From assembly GCA_938008555.1 (NCBI GenBank), contig CALLKE010000084.1, positions 1-29,338 on the forward strand: a stretch of DNA of 29,338 nucleotides, written 5' to 3'. Below, one piece after another: positions 1 to 8,206 of the stretch. Positions within the stretch are counted from its first letter, which is position 1. Each line of letters opens with the position of its first letter. Below the pieces are notes generated by a model. That model saw only the letters and a program-made list of their open reading frames with translations. It did not search any database and was not told where the DNA came from. Position numbers and translations under genes: made by a program. This DNA is from an uncultured Pedobacter sp. GTDB lineage: Bacteria; Bacteroidota; Bacteroidia; Sphingobacteriales; Sphingobacteriaceae.

Positions 1-146
1 ACGCATACTTTTTTATCCCTGAAAAGAGTCATCATACATTTAGATACACTACCAAAGAGAGCTCTTGAAGTAAGAGCTATATAGTCTTATTTGATGTGTT
101 ACAAATAATTTTTTGCTTTTTTTCTACAAAGACATTTTTAAGAGAT
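1..146. other. Left margin without a recognisable gene
   Basis: AT-rich sequence to the left of the insertion sequence. I see no coding region in it. A perfect 7-bp stem with a 5-nt loop (AGCTCTT at 60-66, AAGAGCT at 72-78) is the only structure noticed. It is followed by a mildly T-rich stretch but no proper T tract, so it is only a weak terminator candidate. Before the IS inserted, this sequence was continuous with the DNA upstream of nuoA. Confidence 0.5.
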
Positions 147-156
147 ACATAAGTAG
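147..156. repeat. Target site duplication, left copy
   Basis: ACATAAGTAG directly abuts the left inverted repeat of the insertion sequence and is repeated exactly at 1393-1402 beyond the right end. A duplication of about 8-10 bp is usual for ISAs1-family elements. The perfect match shows that the element arrived by transposition and suggests a fairly recent event. Confidence 0.93.
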
Positions 157-173
157 CAGGGCAATGGCTTCTA
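157..173. repeat. IS terminal inverted repeat, left end
   Basis: CAGGGCAATGGCTTCTA matches the reverse complement of 1376-1392 at 16 of 17 positions; the one difference is at position 10. The transposase TAG stop codon (171-173 in plus coordinates) lies inside this repeat. Confidence 0.9.
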
Positions 174-1268
174 GATTTTCATAATATTTTGTCTAAAGTC
201 ATCATTCCAAGCAGCTTTCTGTCTTTTCACCTTAATGCTTCCCTTATCTTGACAGAGTTTGATCATATTGAGTGCGATTTTGCGAATAGTTGCTAGATTT
301 TTATCACCCTCTCCAACTCTTACTCTAGAGCAATCTTCTTGGAAATGAACATCAAGAATATAGTGAAGTTGATTTTCTATTCCCCAGTGCCCACGAATAG
401 TATCAAGAGCTTTTTTGGCAGATAAAGATCGACTAGAGATGTAATAAAGAGTTTCATGGCTTGTTTTATTGGTAGTAATCACCGTTCTTTCTCGTTCTAT
501 TTTGATGATGGTTTTCAACTTTGCCCACCCATCTTTGTGTATGATATCCCTTAAATCTTCCATTACAGAACAAGTTCTACGCTCTATCCTGCCATGATCT
601 TTATCTAAAGTGCTAGTGGTTGTTCTTATCCGAGAAGATTTAAAACTATCTGTTAGATCTCTTAAAAGATTCTCTTGATTACCTTTGACCGACAATATAT
701 AGTCGGCTTTTTGTTCAACTATTTGCTTAGCGATTTCTTTTTGGCATCCCATGGCATCGATGGTGATTAAAGCTCCTTGCAATTCAAGCAAACTCAGTAA
801 GTCTGGGATAGCCTTAATTTCATTAGTTTTATCATCAACCGGTAAATGAGCTAGACATAGGCGCATACTAGATGACCATGCATTAATCATGTGAATAGCC
901 TTTTTTCCAGTAGCTTGATTATAGGAAGAACGTAAAGTTTTCCCATCAATAGCGATTAAATCCATAGAAAGAACACCGGTAAGTGAACTTACCCAGGAAA
1001 TAAAACAACTGATAAACTCTTCTGCTTTTATTCGTCCAAAAAAATCCCCTATGGTATCATGTGAAGGGGTACGATTCTCCGGCAAACCAACAAACTTGCT
1101 TATCCACGCTTTCTTTGCTGAACCAAAGGCCGCAACCTCTTGCCAGTCATTAGCCCCGCTAATGACTGCTCAAATCGTTATAAAGAGTATTAGTTCAACG
1201 CTGTATTGTTTGTTCGGGTTTTCTTTTCGAGGATCGGTTAAATCTGTAAAGTGTTCTAAGAGACTCAT
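171..1268 (-). pseudogene. ISAs1-family transposase with in-frame TGA at codon 33
   Basis: Reading from the ATG at 1268-1266 gives a 365-codon frame, the normal size for an ISAs1 transposase. It is interrupted only by a TGA at 1172-1170 (codon 33), in the stretch reading FITI-stop-AVISGANDW, where related proteins commonly have a cysteine. After the stop the frame is open to the end, and a TTG at 1085 could restart it. The DDE catalytic residues appear intact: D108 in AIDGK, D171 in ITIDAMG and E298 in HWGIENQLHY (numbering from the ATG). The N-terminal DDE-associated region lies across the stop. A single-base change from TGT or TGC would explain it. Elsewhere in the window TGA is an ordinary stop (nuoA, nuoL, rsmE), so a changed genetic code is not the explanation. 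Confidence 0.9.
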
Positions 1269-1375
1269 ATTTGCTGTTATTTAACAACAAATATCTGCCA
1301 CAAAGTAGATTTTTAATCAAAATTCAATTGCACTATCACTTCAATAACACATAAATGACTCAAATCAAACTATTT

Positions 1376-1392
1376 TAGAAGCGATTGCCCTG
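1376..1392. repeat. IS terminal inverted repeat, right end
   Basis: The reverse complement reads CAGGGCAATCGCTTCTA and pairs with 157-173. It ends immediately before the right copy of the target duplication. Confidence 0.9.
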
Positions 1393-1402
1393 ACATAAGT
1401 AG
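1393..1402. repeat. Target site duplication, right copy
   Basis: ACATAAGTAG, identical to 147-156. Together the two copies define the exact insertion site of the element. Confidence 0.93.
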
Positions 1403-1422
1403 GTATTAAATCTCTTTCTGTT

Positions 1423-1430
1423 TATCTTTG
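1423..1430 (+). promoter_or_regulatory. Possible -7 box upstream of nuoA
   Basis: TATCTTTG matches the Bacteroidota -7 consensus TAnnTTTG exactly and lies 18 bp before the nuoA ATG, which would leave a leader of only about a dozen bases. I see no convincing TTTG -33 box at the expected distance of about 20 bp; that position falls in the target duplication. The insertion left this box intact. Confidence 0.35.
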
Positions 1431-1448
1431 GCTAGCTTAAAACACACA

Positions 1449-1820
1449 ATGGAAACACAGAGTACAGCAGTCAATTACCTACCTATTATATTTCAAATGC
1501 TTGTTGCCATGGGCTTCGTGGTTGGAACGATGGCAGTTACTCATTTAATTGGACCCAGGCGTAAAACAGCAGATAAGCTGATCCCTTTTGAATCTGGTAT
1601 AGAATCTATTGGGAATGCGCGCCAACCTTTTTCAATCAAATACTTTTTGGTCGCTATTTTATTTGTTCTTTTTGATGTAGAAGTGATATTTATGTACCCT
1701 TGGGCTGTAAATTTTAGAGATTTTGGTGTAAATGGTCTTATTGAGATGTTTGTTTTTATGGCAACACTTTTGCTTGGATTTATATATATACTAAAAAAGG
1801 GCGCTTTGGAGTGGGACTGA
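1449..1820 (+). CDS. nuoA: NADH-quinone oxidoreductase subunit A
   Basis: Small membrane subunit of complex I, at the junction between the membrane arm and the peripheral arm. The 123-residue product has three hydrophobic segments and the family stretches KLIPFESGIES and VLFDVEVIFMYPW, whose acidic residues lie near the quinone and E-channel region in known structures. I chose the ATG at 1449. A TTG seven codons earlier is in frame, but it overlaps the putative -7 box and would add an atypical tail. This is the first gene of the nuo cluster. It is followed by a 111-bp gap with two hairpins before nuoB, and preceded closely by the ISAs1 element, whose insertion may have altered its expression. 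Confidence 0.95.
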   Translation: METQSTAVNYLPIIFQMLVAMGFVVGTMAVTHLIGPRRKTADKLIPFESGIESIGNARQPFSIKYFLVAILFVLFDVEVIFMYPWAVNFRDFGVNGLIEMFVFMATLLLGFIYILKKGALEWD

Positions 1821-1841
1821 TATTTAGAATACTTCTAAATA
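1821..1841. terminator. AT-rich hairpin right after the nuoA stop
   Basis: TATTTAGAA (1821-1829) and TTCTAAATA (1833-1841) form a perfect 9-bp stem with a 3-nt loop, starting at the first base after the stop codon. It is AT-rich and has no T tract, so it may act in mRNA processing or 3'-end protection rather than termination. Confidence 0.4.
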
Positions 1842-1886
1842 TTGTTTATCCGTTAAGAAAACATTAAAAGATGTAATTTTGGAAAG

Positions 1887-1924
1887 CTCATTCACAATCT
1901 GTTTTGGAATGAGTTTTTTCTTTT
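1887..1924 (+). terminator. Terminator-like hairpin just before nuoB
   Basis: CTCATTC (1887-1893) pairs with GAATGAG (1907-1913) and is followed at once by six T, a C and four more T. That is the form of an intrinsic terminator. It ends 7 bases before the nuoB ATG, which leaves no room for a separate nuoB promoter downstream. Transcripts entering nuoB must therefore read through it, so it may act as an attenuator between nuoA and the rest of the operon. Confidence 0.6.
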
Positions 1925-1931
1925 AAAAATA

Positions 1932-2474
1932 ATGAGTGACATCAAATTAGTAAGTGCTCCACCAGGTGTAGAAGGATCTGGTTTTTTTGCTACTGCCTTA
2001 GATAAAGCAGTGGGCATTGCTCGTGCTAATTCTTTGTGGCCTCTGCCTTTTGCTACCTCTTGTTGTGGGATTGAGTTTATGGCTACGATGGGGTCTCATT
2101 ACGATTTTGCACGTTTCGGCTCAGAACGACCTAGTTTTTCACCTCGACAAGCAGATTTGTTGATGGTAATGGGTACGATTGCAAAAAAAATGGGACCTAT
2201 TCTTAGGCAAGTATATATCCAGATGGCTGAGCCACGTTGGGTAATGGCAGTCGGAGCTTGTGCCTCAAGTGGAGGTATTTTTGATTCATATTCTGTTTTG
2301 CAAGGAATTGACGAAATAATTCCAGTGGATGTATATGTACCAGGTTGTCCGCCACGACCAGAGGCTATTATTGATGGCTTGACTAAGATTCAGGAGCTCG
2401 TTCGAAATGAGTCGCTTCGTCGTAGAGAGTCACCAGAATACAAAGCACTGTTAGGTAAATACGGAATATTATAA
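1932..2474 (+). CDS. nuoB: NADH-quinone oxidoreductase subunit B
   Basis: Carries the terminal [4Fe-4S] cluster N2 of complex I, which passes electrons to quinone at the NuoB/NuoD interface. The 180-residue product contains the N2 ligands: the tandem Cys44-Cys45 in ATSCCGIEF, Cys110 in AVGACASSGG and Cys139 in VPGCPPRPEA. Length and motifs are standard for the family. The ATG lies just downstream of a terminator-like hairpin. The stop codon is followed after one base by nuoC, so translation of the two is probably coupled. Confidence 0.97.
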   Translation: MSDIKLVSAPPGVEGSGFFATALDKAVGIARANSLWPLPFATSCCGIEFMATMGSHYDFARFGSERPSFSPRQADLLMVMGTIAKKMGPILRQVYIQMAEPRWVMAVGACASSGGIFDSYSVLQGIDEIIPVDVYVPGCPPRPEAIIDGLTKIQELVRNESLRRRESPEYKALLGKYGIL

Positions 2475-2475
2475 A

Positions 2476-2979
2476 ATGGATAAACTAAATAATCAAGCTG
2501 TATTACAAAAAATAACCGCGCGCTTTGGAGAACGAATTACCATTGCTACAGAGCCGGCTGGATTATTGACATTTGAAACTTCCAAAGAAAATATTGTTGA
2601 GGTATTACACTATCTGAAAGAAGACGAAGAATTACAATTTAACTTTCTGACAGATATAACAGGCATCCATTATCCAGAACAAGCACTACCTATTGGAGTA
2701 GTTTATCATTTACATAGTTTAACTAACAATATTCGAATTCGAATTAAAGTATTTCTTGAGGCAGATAAGCCAACTATTGCAAGTGCTACCCCGCTTTGGG
2801 AAGGTGCTAATTGGATGGAACGTGAGACTTATGATTTTTTTGGGATTATTTTCGAAGGACACCCAAATTTAGTACGTATACTTAATGTGGATGACATGAC
2901 TGTTTTCCCAATGCGTAAAGAGTATCCACTAGAAGACCCCAATCGTGTTGATAAAAAAGATTATTTCTTCGGAAGATAA
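2476..2979 (+). CDS. nuoC: NADH-quinone oxidoreductase subunit C
   Basis: 30-kDa-type subunit of the peripheral arm of complex I, packed against NuoD and NuoB. The 167-residue product ends with the typical signature region ERETYDFFGIIFEGHP, then RIL and MRKEYPLEDP. It is a separate gene here, not fused to nuoD as in some proteobacteria. It lies 1 bp after nuoB and 3 bp before nuoD, in line with a single transcript. Confidence 0.96.
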   Translation: MDKLNNQAVLQKITARFGERITIATEPAGLLTFETSKENIVEVLHYLKEDEELQFNFLTDITGIHYPEQALPIGVVYHLHSLTNNIRIRIKVFLEADKPTIASATPLWEGANWMERETYDFFGIIFEGHPNLVRILNVDDMTVFPMRKEYPLEDPNRVDKKDYFFGR

Positions 2980-2982
2980 TAG

Positions 2983-4197
2983 ATGAGCCATAACCATTTA
3001 GTTTTTACAGATAACGATCCACAAAATGAGACCACGACATTAAATCTTGGTCCCACGCATCCTGCTACACATGGTGTTTTCCAAAATGTGTTGGAGATGG
3101 ATGGTGAGCGTATCGTGAGTGGTGTTTCTACGATCGGATATATTCATCGTGCATTTGAAAAAATTGCTGAACATCGTCCGTTCTACCAAATTACTCCATT
3201 AACGGATCGAATGAATTATTGTTCATCACCGATCAACAACATGGGCTGGCACATGACGGTTGAGAAGCTGTTAGATATTAAAATGCCTAAACGTGTTGAC
3301 TATATGCGTGTCATTGTGATGGAGCTCGCGCGTATTTCAGACCACTTGATTTGTAATGGTATTTTGGGTGTAGATACGGGCGCATTTTCCGGGTTTTTAT
3401 ACTTGATGGAAGAGCGAGAACATATCTACGAAGTGTATGAGGAAATATGCGGTGCTCGATTAACTACAAATATTGGTCGCATCGGTGGATTTGAACGTGA
3501 CTTTAATGATATCGCTTTCGCGAAGATTCGTAAGTTCTTGAAAAACTTTCCACCTATTTTAAAACAATTCGAAACCCTATTCAATCGCAATCGCATATTT
3601 ATTGATCGTACGTCGGGTATTGCAGCAGTTGATCCCGAAACAGCACTCAATTACAGTTGGAGTGGCCCAATACTAAGGGCTACAGGTGTTGATTACGATG
3701 TGCGGATCAATGAGCCTTATTCATCTTACGAGGATTTTGATTTTGAAATCCCGGTAGGTACTTCAGGCGATGTGTACGATCGTTTCATCGTTCGAAATGA
3801 AGAAATGTGGCAAAGCTTACGCATCATTGAACAAGCTTTACAGAAAATAGAAAAAGAACCCAAAGGTGTATTTCATGCTGATGTTCCTGAGTTTTATCTT
3901 CCTCCCAAAGAAGAGGTATACAATAACATGGAGGCATTAATTTATCACTTCAAAATTGTGATGGGTGAGATAGATGCGCCAAAAAAAGAAGTATATCATG
4001 CCGTGGAAGGTGGAAATGGAGAGCTTGGATTTTATTTAGTGAGTGATGGTGGTCGTTCACCTTATCGTTTACATTTCCGCAGACCAAGTTTTATCAACTA
4101 TCAAATGTATGCTCCCATGAGTAGAGGGATGTTACTTTCAGATGCTATTTTGAATATGAGTAGTTTAAATGTTATCGCAGGAGAGTTAGATGCTTAA
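2983..4197 (+). CDS. nuoD: NADH-quinone oxidoreductase subunit D
   Basis: 49-kDa-type subunit that forms the quinone-binding pocket with NuoB; it is related to the large subunit of [NiFe] hydrogenases. The 404-residue product has LNLGPTHPATHGVF near the N terminus, including the conserved His of the quinone site, then ERDFNDI, and the C-terminal SDGGRSPYRLHFRRPSF region. Full family length. The last 8 bases overlap the start of nuoE, implying translational coupling. Confidence 0.97.
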   Translation: MSHNHLVFTDNDPQNETTTLNLGPTHPATHGVFQNVLEMDGERIVSGVSTIGYIHRAFEKIAEHRPFYQITPLTDRMNYCSSPINNMGWHMTVEKLLDIKMPKRVDYMRVIVMELARISDHLICNGILGVDTGAFSGFLYLMEEREHIYEVYEEICGARLTTNIGRIGGFERDFNDIAFAKIRKFLKNFPPILKQFETLFNRNRIFIDRTSGIAAVDPETALNYSWSGPILRATGVDYDVRINEPYSSYEDFDFEIPVGTSGDVYDRFIVRNEEMWQSLRIIEQALQKIEKEPKGVFHADVPEFYLPPKEEVYNNMEALIYHFKIVMGEIDAPKKEVYHAVEGGNGELGFYLVSDGGRSPYRLHFRRPSFINYQMYAPMSRGMLLSDAILNMSSLNVIAGELDA

Positions 4198-4705
4198 GCT
4201 TACAGAAAACGAAAAAGTGAAATTTTCCCCAGCTCTGATTGCCAAATTTGATGCAATCATAAGCCATCGTTATCCAGTTGGAAAACTAAAGGCGGGACTT
4301 CTGCCCATCTTACATCTGGTACAGGCCGAATATGGGTGGGTAAGCCCAGAGGCAATGGATCAAGTAGCTGACTATTTAGATATCAAACCCATTGAGGTGT
4401 ATGAGGTGGCTACTTTTTACACCATGTTTTTCTTAAAACCGCAAGGCAAATATGTGTTAGAAGTTTGTCGCACGGGACCTTGTGGTTTAGTAGGTGCAGA
4501 TAAAATAATGGGTCATATTGAGAAAACATTGGGTGTTAAAGAAGGGGAGGTGACTTCAGATGGTTTGTTTAGCTGGCGAGGTGTAGAGTGCCTAGCCGCA
4601 TGTGGTATGGCTCCTGTTTTACAGATTGGACCTGAATACACCTATTATGAACACCTAACTGAAGAAAAGATAGATCAGTTGATTAAAGATTTAAAGAATA
4701 AATAA
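4190..4705 (+). CDS. nuoE: NADH-quinone oxidoreductase subunit E
   Basis: 24-kDa-type subunit of the NADH dehydrogenase module, with a thioredoxin-like fold holding the [2Fe-2S] cluster N1a. The four ligands are visible as C93-x4-C98 in EVCRTGPCG and C134-x3-C138 in CLAACGM, with the usual 35-residue spacing between pairs. The 171-residue length is normal. The ATG lies inside the end of nuoD (8-bp overlap), and nuoF follows after 12 bases. Confidence 0.97.
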   Translation: MLKLTENEKVKFSPALIAKFDAIISHRYPVGKLKAGLLPILHLVQAEYGWVSPEAMDQVADYLDIKPIEVYEVATFYTMFFLKPQGKYVLEVCRTGPCGLVGADKIMGHIEKTLGVKEGEVTSDGLFSWRGVECLAACGMAPVLQIGPEYTYYEHLTEEKIDQLIKDLKNK

Positions 4706-4717
4706 ACATCCCCCAAG

Positions 4718-6088
4718 ATGACTCGTAAGCTATTATTAGAACATATTCAAGTGCCCGATATTCATACATTTGATGTTTATCGCAAGCATGGGGGCTACCG
4801 CGCTATTGAAAAAGTGTTAAAAGGGATGTCGCCTGATGATGTGGTTGAGGAAGTGAAGAAATCAGGGTTACGTGGTCGTGGTGGAGCAGGTTTTCCTACC
4901 GGGATGAAGTGGAGTTTTTTGGCTAAACCAGAGGGAAAATCTAGATATCTAGTTTGCAATGCCGATGAGTCTGAACCAGGCACTTTCAAGGATCGCTACT
5001 TGATGACTTATCTCCCCCATCTTTTAATAGAGGGCATGATTGTTTCTAGTTTTGCTTTAGGTGCAAAGGTTTCCTACATCTATGTGCGTGGGGAGATGAT
5101 GCCACAAATCAGAATCTTAGAGAAAGCTATTGCAGAAGCAAGAAATGCTGGATTCCTGGGTAAAAATATTTTAGGATCAGGCTACGATTTAGAACTATAC
5201 GTGCAGCCGGGTGGAGGTGCTTACATCTGTGGCGAAGAAACAGCCTTGATTGAATCATTAGAAGGTAAACGCGGTTTGCCTCGTATAAAGCCACCTTTTC
5301 CCGCTATTTCTGGACTTTGGGCTTGTCCAACGGTGGTGAATAACGTAGAGTCAATTGCAGCAGTGGTTCCTATTATTAATGATGGAGGCGATGAATATGC
5401 TAAGCGAGGAAATGGCCGCAGTACGGGAACCAAATTAATTTCAGCTTCCGGAAATTTAATGAAACCAGGTGTTTACGAAATTGAACTGGGTTTACCTGTC
5501 GAGGAGTTTATTTACTCAGACGAATATTGTGGCGGTATAGCTAATGGAAAAAGATTGAAAGCAGTAGTTGCTGGAGGATCGTCAGTACCCATTTTACCCG
5601 CCAATTTGATATTAAAAACAACGAGTGGTGAAAATCGCTTGATGACTTACGAGTCTCTATCTGATGGAGGTTTTCAAACAGGCACCATGTTAGGTTCTGG
5701 TGGTTTTATTGCCTTTGATGAAGACGCTTGCATCGTTCGTAACACATGGAATTTTGCTCGTTTTTATCATCATGAGAGTTGTGGACAATGTTCACCTTGT
5801 CGTGAAGGAACTGGGTGGATGGAAAAGGTTTTGCATCGCTTGGAATATGGTCATGGCCAAATGAGCGATATTGATTTGCTCTTGGATGTATCTAAAAAAA
5901 TAGAAGGAAATACTATTTGCCCATTGGGTGATGCTGCGGCATGGCCAGTTGCAAGCGCTATTCGTCATTTTAGAGATGAATTTGAATGGCATGTCACACA
6001 TCCGAAGGAGGCAATGGAACGAAATTATGGATTGGCGAATTATGCGAATCCGTTATCACAAACGATGCAAAACGTCTACCAAAAATAA
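4718..6088 (+). CDS. nuoF: NADH-quinone oxidoreductase subunit F
   Basis: 51-kDa-type subunit that binds NADH and FMN and carries [4Fe-4S] cluster N3, the electron entry point of complex I. The 456-residue product has the glycine-rich nucleotide loop GRGGAGFPTG near residues 53-62. The N3 ligands are C355, C358 and C361 in ESCGQCSPCREG and C401 in TICPLGDAAA. All key residues are present. It is followed after 35 bases by nuoG. Confidence 0.97.
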   Translation: MTRKLLLEHIQVPDIHTFDVYRKHGGYRAIEKVLKGMSPDDVVEEVKKSGLRGRGGAGFPTGMKWSFLAKPEGKSRYLVCNADESEPGTFKDRYLMTYLPHLLIEGMIVSSFALGAKVSYIYVRGEMMPQIRILEKAIAEARNAGFLGKNILGSGYDLELYVQPGGGAYICGEETALIESLEGKRGLPRIKPPFPAISGLWACPTVVNNVESIAAVVPIINDGGDEYAKRGNGRSTGTKLISASGNLMKPGVYEIELGLPVEEFIYSDEYCGGIANGKRLKAVVAGGSSVPILPANLILKTTSGENRLMTYESLSDGGFQTGTMLGSGGFIAFDEDACIVRNTWNFARFYHHESCGQCSPCREGTGWMEKVLHRLEYGHGQMSDIDLLLDVSKKIEGNTICPLGDAAAWPVASAIRHFRDEFEWHVTHPKEAMERNYGLANYANPLSQTMQNVYQK

Positions 6089-6123
6089 GGGCAAGCATCA
6101 AACTAAATATAAAATCTCTCACC

Positions 6124-7128
6124 ATGTCAGAGAAAGTTAAAATAACGATAGATGGAATAACGGTTGAAGTGGAGCCAGGAACAACTATCCTGAATGCTGC
6201 ACGTCAGATAGGAGGAGATATTGTGCCGCCTGCTATGTGTTATTATTCCAAGTTGGAGGGCAGTGGTGGTAAATGCCGTACTTGCCTAGTGAAGGTGAGC
6301 AAAGGCTCCGAAAAAGATCCCAGGCCAATGCCTAAGCTTGTGGCCTCTTGCCGTACTGGGGTCATGGATGGGATGGAGGTGCAGAATATTACGTCACCTG
6401 AGGTAATTGAAGCGCGAAAAGGGATTGTTGAGTTTTTACTTATAAATCATCCTTTAGACTGTCCTATTTGCGATCAGGCGGGTGAGTGTGATTTACAAAA
6501 TCTAGGGTACGAGCATGGTGCAGCAGACACCCGTTACGAATTTGATCGAAGAACGTTTGAGAAGATAGATATTGGCGATAAAATTCAATTGCATATGACG
6601 CGCTGTATTTTGTGCTACCGCTGCGTGTTTACAGCTGATCAATTGACAAACAATCGTGTACATGGTATTCTTGGTCGGGGTGATGCATCTGAGATATCAA
6701 CATATATTCAGCAATCGATTACGAATGATTTTTCAGGAAATGTAATTGATGTTTGTCCCGTAGGAGCATTAACCGATAAAACATTTCGTTTCAAAAACAG
6801 AGTTTGGTTTACCAAGCCTGTAGATGCACATCGTGATTGTCCAACATGTAAAGGGAAGGTCGCATTATGGTACAAAGGAGAGGAAGTTCTGCGTGTTACT
6901 GGTCGCAAAGATCAATATGGCGAAGTGGAAGATTTTATCTGCAATGCCTGCCGTTTTGATCATAAAAAAACAAGTGATTGGGTGATTGAGGGGCCTAGAC
7001 ACATTGACAGAACATCTGTGATTTCTTCTAATCATTATGAAACTTTGCAACCATTGCCCGTCATCCAGAAAAATAAAACATTGATGGAGGCGAACAAAGT
7101 AGAATTTGAAAGAACAAAAAAAATCTAA
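6124..7128 (+). CDS. nuoG: NADH-quinone oxidoreductase subunit G, short form
   Basis: The 334-residue product has only the N-terminal, iron-sulfur part of the 75-kDa subunit. Visible ligands: [2Fe-2S] N1b C39, C51, C54 and C76; N5 H109, C113, C116 and C122; N4 C161, C164, C167 and C211. Beyond them are two CxxC pairs (C239/C242 in DCPTC, C273/C276 in CNAC). The large molybdopterin-oxidoreductase-like domain of canonical NuoG (about 700-900 residues) is absent, a short form I recall from other Bacteroidota. I chose the ATG at 6124 because the longer in-frame extension overlaps nuoF and lacks family features. Its stop overlaps the nuoH start by one base (TAATG). Confidence 0.93.
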   Translation: MSEKVKITIDGITVEVEPGTTILNAARQIGGDIVPPAMCYYSKLEGSGGKCRTCLVKVSKGSEKDPRPMPKLVASCRTGVMDGMEVQNITSPEVIEARKGIVEFLLINHPLDCPICDQAGECDLQNLGYEHGAADTRYEFDRRTFEKIDIGDKIQLHMTRCILCYRCVFTADQLTNNRVHGILGRGDASEISTYIQQSITNDFSGNVIDVCPVGALTDKTFRFKNRVWFTKPVDAHRDCPTCKGKVALWYKGEEVLRVTGRKDQYGEVEDFICNACRFDHKKTSDWVIEGPRHIDRTSVISSNHYETLQPLPVIQKNKTLMEANKVEFERTKKI

Positions 7129-8165
7129 TGGAATTAGCATTGATTATTGAAAAATTTATACTGATCACTGTGGTATTCGCTTTAAGTCTAGTGGTTGCGA
7201 TGTACTCTACCTTAGCTGAGCGTAAAATAGCTGCGTTTTTGCAGGATCGGGTAGGACCTAATCGAGCTGGACCAGGTGGAATGTTTCAGCCTTTGGCAGA
7301 TGGTGCAAAAATGTTTTTTAAAGAGGAAATTATTCCGGAGCAAGCCAGTAAATTTTTATTTATCGCAGGTCCTTCCTTGGCTATTTTAACTGCTTGTACT
7401 GGAAGTGCAGTAATTCCATGGGGAGATGCTATTGCAGTAGCAGGTCGAATAGTTGATTTACAAGTGACGGATATCAATGTGGGGATATTGTACATCTTTG
7501 GCGTGGTGTCTTTGGGCGTTTATGGAGTGATGATTGGAGGATGGGCATCCAATAATAAATTCTCTTTGATGGGAGCTATTCGAGCTGCGTCTCAAAATAT
7601 TAGCTATGAAATTCCAATGGGATTATCCATTATTGCTTTATTGTTAGTGACGAATACGTTAAGCTTAAAAGAAATTACTGCGCAACAGCATGGCTGGCAT
7701 TGGAACGTGTTGTATCAACCATTGGGCTTTCTCTTATTTATGATTTGTTCCTTTGCCGAAACCAATCGTACCCCTTTCGATCTACCTGAATGTGAAACGG
7801 AGCTAGTAGGAGGTTATCACACTGAGTATTCATCGATGAAGCTAGGTTTTTACCTCTTTGCTGAGTATATCAACATGTTCATCTCATCAGCAGTGATGGC
7901 TACACTTTATTTTGGAGGATATAATTATCCAGGGATGGATTGGGTTAATAATTTGCTCGGCCCCTTGTGGGGACCATTGATAGGAGTTGCTGTTTTATTT
8001 TTAAAAATATTTGTATTCATCTTCTTTTTCATGTGGGTACGTTGGACAGTTCCGCGTTTTCGATATGATCAATTAATGAACTTGGGATGGAAAGTACTCA
8101 TTCCACTAGCGATAGCTAATATTGTAATTACAGGAATTTGGATCACAATAAGTGATAAACTTTAA
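7128..8165 (+). CDS. nuoH: NADH-quinone oxidoreductase subunit H
   Basis: ND1-type membrane subunit that lines the quinone channel and links the two arms of complex I. The 345-residue product has about eight or nine hydrophobic segments and the conserved loops LAERKIAAFLQDRVGPNRAG and FAETNRTPFDLPE followed by ELVGGYHTEYSSM. Standard length. It overlaps the last base of nuoG and is followed by nuoI. Confidence 0.97.
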   Translation: MELALIIEKFILITVVFALSLVVAMYSTLAERKIAAFLQDRVGPNRAGPGGMFQPLADGAKMFFKEEIIPEQASKFLFIAGPSLAILTACTGSAVIPWGDAIAVAGRIVDLQVTDINVGILYIFGVVSLGVYGVMIGGWASNNKFSLMGAIRAASQNISYEIPMGLSIIALLLVTNTLSLKEITAQQHGWHWNVLYQPLGFLLFMICSFAETNRTPFDLPECETELVGGYHTEYSSMKLGFYLFAEYINMFISSAVMATLYFGGYNYPGMDWVNNLLGPLWGPLIGVAVLFLKIFVFIFFFMWVRWTVPRFRYDQLMNLGWKVLIPLAIANIVITGIWITISDKL

Positions 8166-8206
8166 GATCATCATCTATCATGATGGTGGTAGAAAGGAAA
8201 AATAGA

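Larger units (their letters stand above)
157..1392 (-). mobile_element. ISAs1-family insertion sequence, 1236 bp
   Basis: A complete IS element bounded by near-perfect 17-bp inverted repeats beginning CAGGGCAAT and flanked by a 10-bp direct repeat. It holds a single transposase gene on the minus strand, reading away from nuoA. Length, end sequence, target duplication and the DDE transposase all fit the ISAs1 family. The element sits between the left-hand flank and the nuo operon, with its right end 56 bp before the nuoA start codon. The transposase has an in-frame stop, so this copy is probably not autonomous unless the stop is read through or transposase is supplied by another copy. Confidence 0.93.

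Noticed and set aside
1170..1172. TGA as a sense codon (alternative code or selenocysteine) in the transposase
   Set aside because: TGA ends nuoA, nuoL, rsmE and other intact genes here, and no selenocysteine insertion element is visible next to it; a nonsense mutation is simpler.
1051..1284. Plus-strand open frame across the start of the transposase
   Set aside because: It is antisense to the true N terminus of the ISAs1 transposase, which reads well on the minus strand up to the ATG at 1268.
5986..6123. N-terminal extension of NuoG overlapping nuoF
   Set aside because: The extra 46 residues overlap the nuoF coding end, look unlike NuoG, and the ATG at 6124 gives the expected family N terminus.
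7080..7128. NuoG truncated by a mutation, with the missing domain encoded downstream
   Set aside because: The frame ends cleanly at nuoH and no molybdopterin-domain remnant follows, so the short form is a genuine variant rather than a broken gene.
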